Source: Secundilactobacillus mixtipabuli (lineage in GTDB: Bacteria; Bacillota; Bacilli; Lactobacillales; Lactobacillaceae). From it: a stretch of DNA of 64,000 nt. Positions 61,670 to 64,000 of the stretch are shown here, in pieces. The stretch covers positions 62,001 through 126,000 of the forward strand of contig NZ_BCMF01000002.1 of NCBI RefSeq assembly GCF_002217925.1, in the 5' to 3' direction. Position numbers and translations under genes: made by a program. The notes under the pieces are model-generated. The model searched no databases. It was given only the letters and a program-made list of their open reading frames with translations, and was not told the DNA's origin. Each line of letters opens with the position of its first letter. The stretch's first letter is position 1.

Positions 61670-64000
61670 ATGTCAAGGAATAATTTGAATTCACCATTCA
61701 CTGAAAAAAAGTATCATGTTCGTCTTTATAAGCAAGGTAAACACTGGGTAGCGATGGGCGTTACTCTGGCTACACTTGCCGGAATCTCGTTTACGGTTGG
61801 CGATACTGCTAGCGCAGCAGAGACTAATACTGGTGACACCACTCCTACGGTGAGTGAGAATACCTCGCCAGCAGACTCGAATACCGCGACACTGCGAACA
61901 ACTAGCAGCACACCAGCACCTACTCCGGCAAAGCCGACTGACGCAGCCATTAGCAATAATCAAAGCGATACTCCTTCAGCCAATCCGGTAACCACACCGG
62001 ATGCTCAAGTTCAAATCGTTACAACTACTGATACGACTGGGAAAGCATCTACTGACCCAAGTCATACTGGAGCTAACACGTTATCGACCACTGTGACAGG
62101 TAATCAGGTGCAAGATAATTTTTCGACTGGTGGCAGTAGAAGAGGCCCAGACGGATTCACACCGATTGGGACAGATAAGAATCACCCGGTTGAAGAACTG
62201 AAATCTCCTTCGATAGATGCATCCGGATTTGCAATTTTAGCTGACCCAACATATAAAAACATTCAAGATCCAAATGAAAAATACGTAGAAGATGGTGCGG
62301 TTGTGGCAAACGGGGCTGTTAACTTCAACACAAATTTCCACTTAAACGCTACGGTCAACGTTAAATGGGACCCATCAATGAATGACTGGCTCGGCGGTGA
62401 CGGCATGGCCGTTTCCTTCCAGCCAGTTAACACAGAAACGGCTTTACTGAAGGGTGTTCAAGGCAGCGGAATGGGGTTAGTTGCTAACCAGCCTGGTACC
62501 ATCAGCTACATTATTTCAACTAACGCCTTGGGCAATTCCCCACAAAACAAGGCCAAAAGTCCTAACTGGGTCATTTACCCATCTGGATCTGATACGACTC
62601 AAGCAACTGGAGATGTTTTTGACACCGGTATTAAAGTGCCTCAAGGTGGAACAACTGGCGAAATTAGTTACACCTTTGATGTCTCTTACACCGCTGATTC
62701 AAAAGAATTAACAACTAATATTTTCAAAGATTCACAACTGGTTCACACCTTCAACCAAACCATTACGAATGATCAAATCGGGCAAAACTACGTACTGGGT
62801 ATCTCTGCTTCCACGGCCGATTCGATGGCACTTTATACCGCGAAAATTAACAGCTATACCTACGTTCCAGCTAACGCGCAATTAACAATCAAAAGCAACG
62901 CTGGTTTCGAACAAACCGGTATTGTCGGAACACCGGGACAAGTGATTGCCTTTTACAATGCTGGCACTCCAGCACCAACAACTGATCTTGATGGTAACCT
63001 AGTTTCTGTTGCTTATACCGTTCCTACTGTACCGGGCTCCAGCTTACTCGCACCCGTGTTTAAAACTTTGACTGCTGGCGGTGTCAACGTCGTTACATTA
63101 AATTACAAAGTTGATGATCAAAAGATCAACGTTCAGTTCGTTGATAACGATGGTAACAGCTTAGGCGAGGTTCAGTTAACTGGACCATCCGACGGCAATG
63201 TTGACTATCAACCTGTCTTTGACCTGCAGCAATCGTTACTAGCTAAAGGGTACACACTGGTTGGTCCGAATAAATTTAATTTAAAGGGTAATGGAAACGA
63301 TCTTATTCACGCTACGAAGACCTTTGACCAGGATACCAGTACCACCCCAACCTATGTGGTGGTATTAAGCAAGGTCAATAACGTTAAAGTAACGGCAACC
63401 ATCGTCCCTGTTGGCGCTGATGGTCAACCAATTCCTAACACCACTCCTATCACGGTTCACGATTTCCCTGGCACGGATGAACCAGTCCCTGTGATTCCTG
63501 GTTACACTACAACTACTCAGAAAGTCACGATTCCGGCAACCCCAGATGGTGTCATCCCGGTTCTTTATACGCGCGACAGCAGTACGGGGACTGGTGTTGA
63601 TAATCCACCAACTGGCCCTAGTGAACAACCGACTACGCCTACTGGACCTACTGATACAACACCTGTTCCAACCGATACAACTACTGATACACCACAGCAA
63701 ACCGTGACCACCCCTCAAACCACTACTGAATCCGACCAAGATTCTACGCCAGGTTCTGGTACAAGTTCGACAACAAGTCATGGCACCGCGATGACTGGAT
63801 CACAATCTGCAACTAGCGGTTCAGCGACTACTACACAACCCAACACCGCTGCACCATCTCAATTCTCAAGCGGCACTCAATCAGGTACTATTCAGAGTAA
63901 TCAGTTACCGCAAACTAATGAACAAGCAGAACAGGTAAAGTCTGCCTCTATATTGGGCATGATCATGCTGAGTTTGCTGAGCTTGTTTGGAATCAGTAAG
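61670..64000 (+). CDS. Large lectin-like cell-wall protein (KxYKxGKxW signal, LPQTNE), runs off window
   Basis: At least 777 residues and nearly complete at the right edge. The N-terminus carries the motif KKYHVRLYKQGKHWVAMG, which is the KxYKxGKxW-type signal that usually marks large glycosylated adhesins exported by the accessory Sec system. A T/S/P-rich region to residue ~150 is followed by a legume-lectin-like domain (about 165-405, GFAILADPTYKNI... to YTAKINSYTYVPAN). Then come two MucBP-like segments (INVQFVDNDGNSLGE; VTATIVPVGADGQPIP), a long T/P/S repeat, and the sortase signal LPQTNE with hydrophobic tail. A putative adhesin. RBS AAAAAAGGAGAGG. Confidence 0.9.
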   Translation, partial: MSRNNLNSPFTEKKYHVRLYKQGKHWVAMGVTLATLAGISFTVGDTASAAETNTGDTTPTVSENTSPADSNTATLRTTSSTPAPTPAKPTDAAISNNQSDTPSANPVTTPDAQVQIVTTTDTTGKASTDPSHTGANTLSTTVTGNQVQDNFSTGGSRRGPDGFTPIGTDKNHPVEELKSPSIDASGFAILADPTYKNIQDPNEKYVEDGAVVANGAVNFNTNFHLNATVNVKWDPSMNDWLGGDGMAVSFQPVNTETALLKGVQGSGMGLVANQPGTISYIISTNALGNSPQNKAKSPNWVIYPSGSDTTQATGDVFDTGIKVPQGGTTGEISYTFDVSYTADSKELTTNIFKDSQLVHTFNQTITNDQIGQNYVLGISASTADSMALYTAKINSYTYVPANAQLTIKSNAGFEQTGIVGTPGQVIAFYNAGTPAPTTDLDGNLVSVAYTVPTVPGSSLLAPVFKTLTAGGVNVVTLNYKVDDQKINVQFVDNDGNSLGEVQLTGPSDGNVDYQPVFDLQQSLLAKGYTLVGPNKFNLKGNGNDLIHATKTFDQDTSTTPTYVVVLSKVNNVKVTATIVPVGADGQPIPNTTPITVHDFPGTDEPVPVIPGYTTTTQKVTIPATPDGVIPVLYTRDSSTGTGVDNPPTGPSEQPTTPTGPTDTTPVPTDTTTDTPQQTVTTPQTTTESDQDSTPGSGTSSTTSHGTAMTGSQSATSGSATTTQPNTAAPSQFSSGTQSGTIQSNQLPQTNEQAEQVKSASILGMIMLSLLSLFGISK

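Noticed and set aside
61691-61963. Minus-strand frames opposite the start of the surface protein
   Set aside because: Antisense to the KxYKxGKxW signal and T/S-rich region; no ribosome site.
63365-63781. A minus-strand 138-residue frame inside the surface protein
   Set aside because: Its Cys/Arg/Ser-rich composition is the antisense reading of a T/P-rich repeat.
1-64000. CRISPR arrays, tRNA/rRNA genes, insertion sequences, prophage attachment sites
   Set aside because: No regularly spaced direct repeats, transposase frames or tRNA clover-leaf sequences were noticed on either strand; a computed scan would be needed to exclude short ones.

Overview
The window is low-to-mid-GC Firmicute DNA that reads as a Lactobacillaceae chromosome (Lactobacillus sensu lato). 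The reasons are an agmatine-deiminase catabolic operon, sortase substrates ending in LPQTNE, a KxYKxGKxW-type surface-protein signal, a T-box in front of argS, and blocks of genes in the same order as Bacillus subtilis (ytpP-ytpR-sftA-murC; ecsAB/hit/yhaH/prsA; yhaM-yhaN-yhaO). No rRNA, tRNA, IS element, prophage or CRISPR array was seen. Most genes in the first 41 kb lie on the minus strand.

Layout. 0-3 kb: agmatine catabolism (aguB-aguD-aguA, the last cut by the window edge) with a cre-like site over its promoter. 3-10 kb: BI-1 membrane protein, murC, sftA DNA translocase, ytpR, ytpP thioredoxin, a PepSY-like protein, trmB. 10-19.5 kb: ecsBA exporter, hit, yhaH-like, prsA foldase, yhaM exonuclease, yhaN/yhaO nuclease-like pair and a YheA-family protein. 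19.6-26.4 kb: class A PBP, argR, argS with T-box leader, APC permease. 26.4-33 kb: YdcZ exporter, a folate-type ECF S component, and a five-gene haem-uptake operon (wall-anchored NEAT protein, membrane NEAT protein, binding protein, permease, ATPase). 33-44 kb: unknown protein, Na+/H+ antiporter, map, sbcC/sbcD, ogt, LOG-family protein, membrane protein, esterase, glutathione peroxidase.

44.5-57.5 kb is the most distinctive part. Three paralogous NADPH-dependent FMN-reductase modules lie within 12 kb. One stands alone. One is fused to a PAS-like domain and a tail with four D-x-x-[ST]-G-A-S motifs that look like ApbE flavinylation sites. The third is the N-terminus of a three-domain flavin reductase (FMN_red, FAD_binding_2, FMN_bind) resembling the Lactobacillus hydroxycinnamate reductase HcrB, with a divergent LysR gene. 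Between them are a PadR/MFS efflux pair, an ABC exporter with a TetR regulator, a zinc alcohol dehydrogenase and a ROK sugar kinase. Together this suggests reduction and export of phenolic or other aromatic compounds, with covalently bound flavins as electron carriers (inference).

57.5-64 kb: a matrixin-type secreted metalloprotease split by a one-base frameshift, a probable free-standing structured RNA of about 254 nt with its own promoter and terminator, a crcB/crcB fluoride-channel pair, a small secreted protein, an SdpR/SdpI repressor-immunity pair with duplicated operators and no toxin genes nearby, and a large lectin-like LPQTNE surface protein running off the right edge.

All calls come from reading the sequence; no database search was run.
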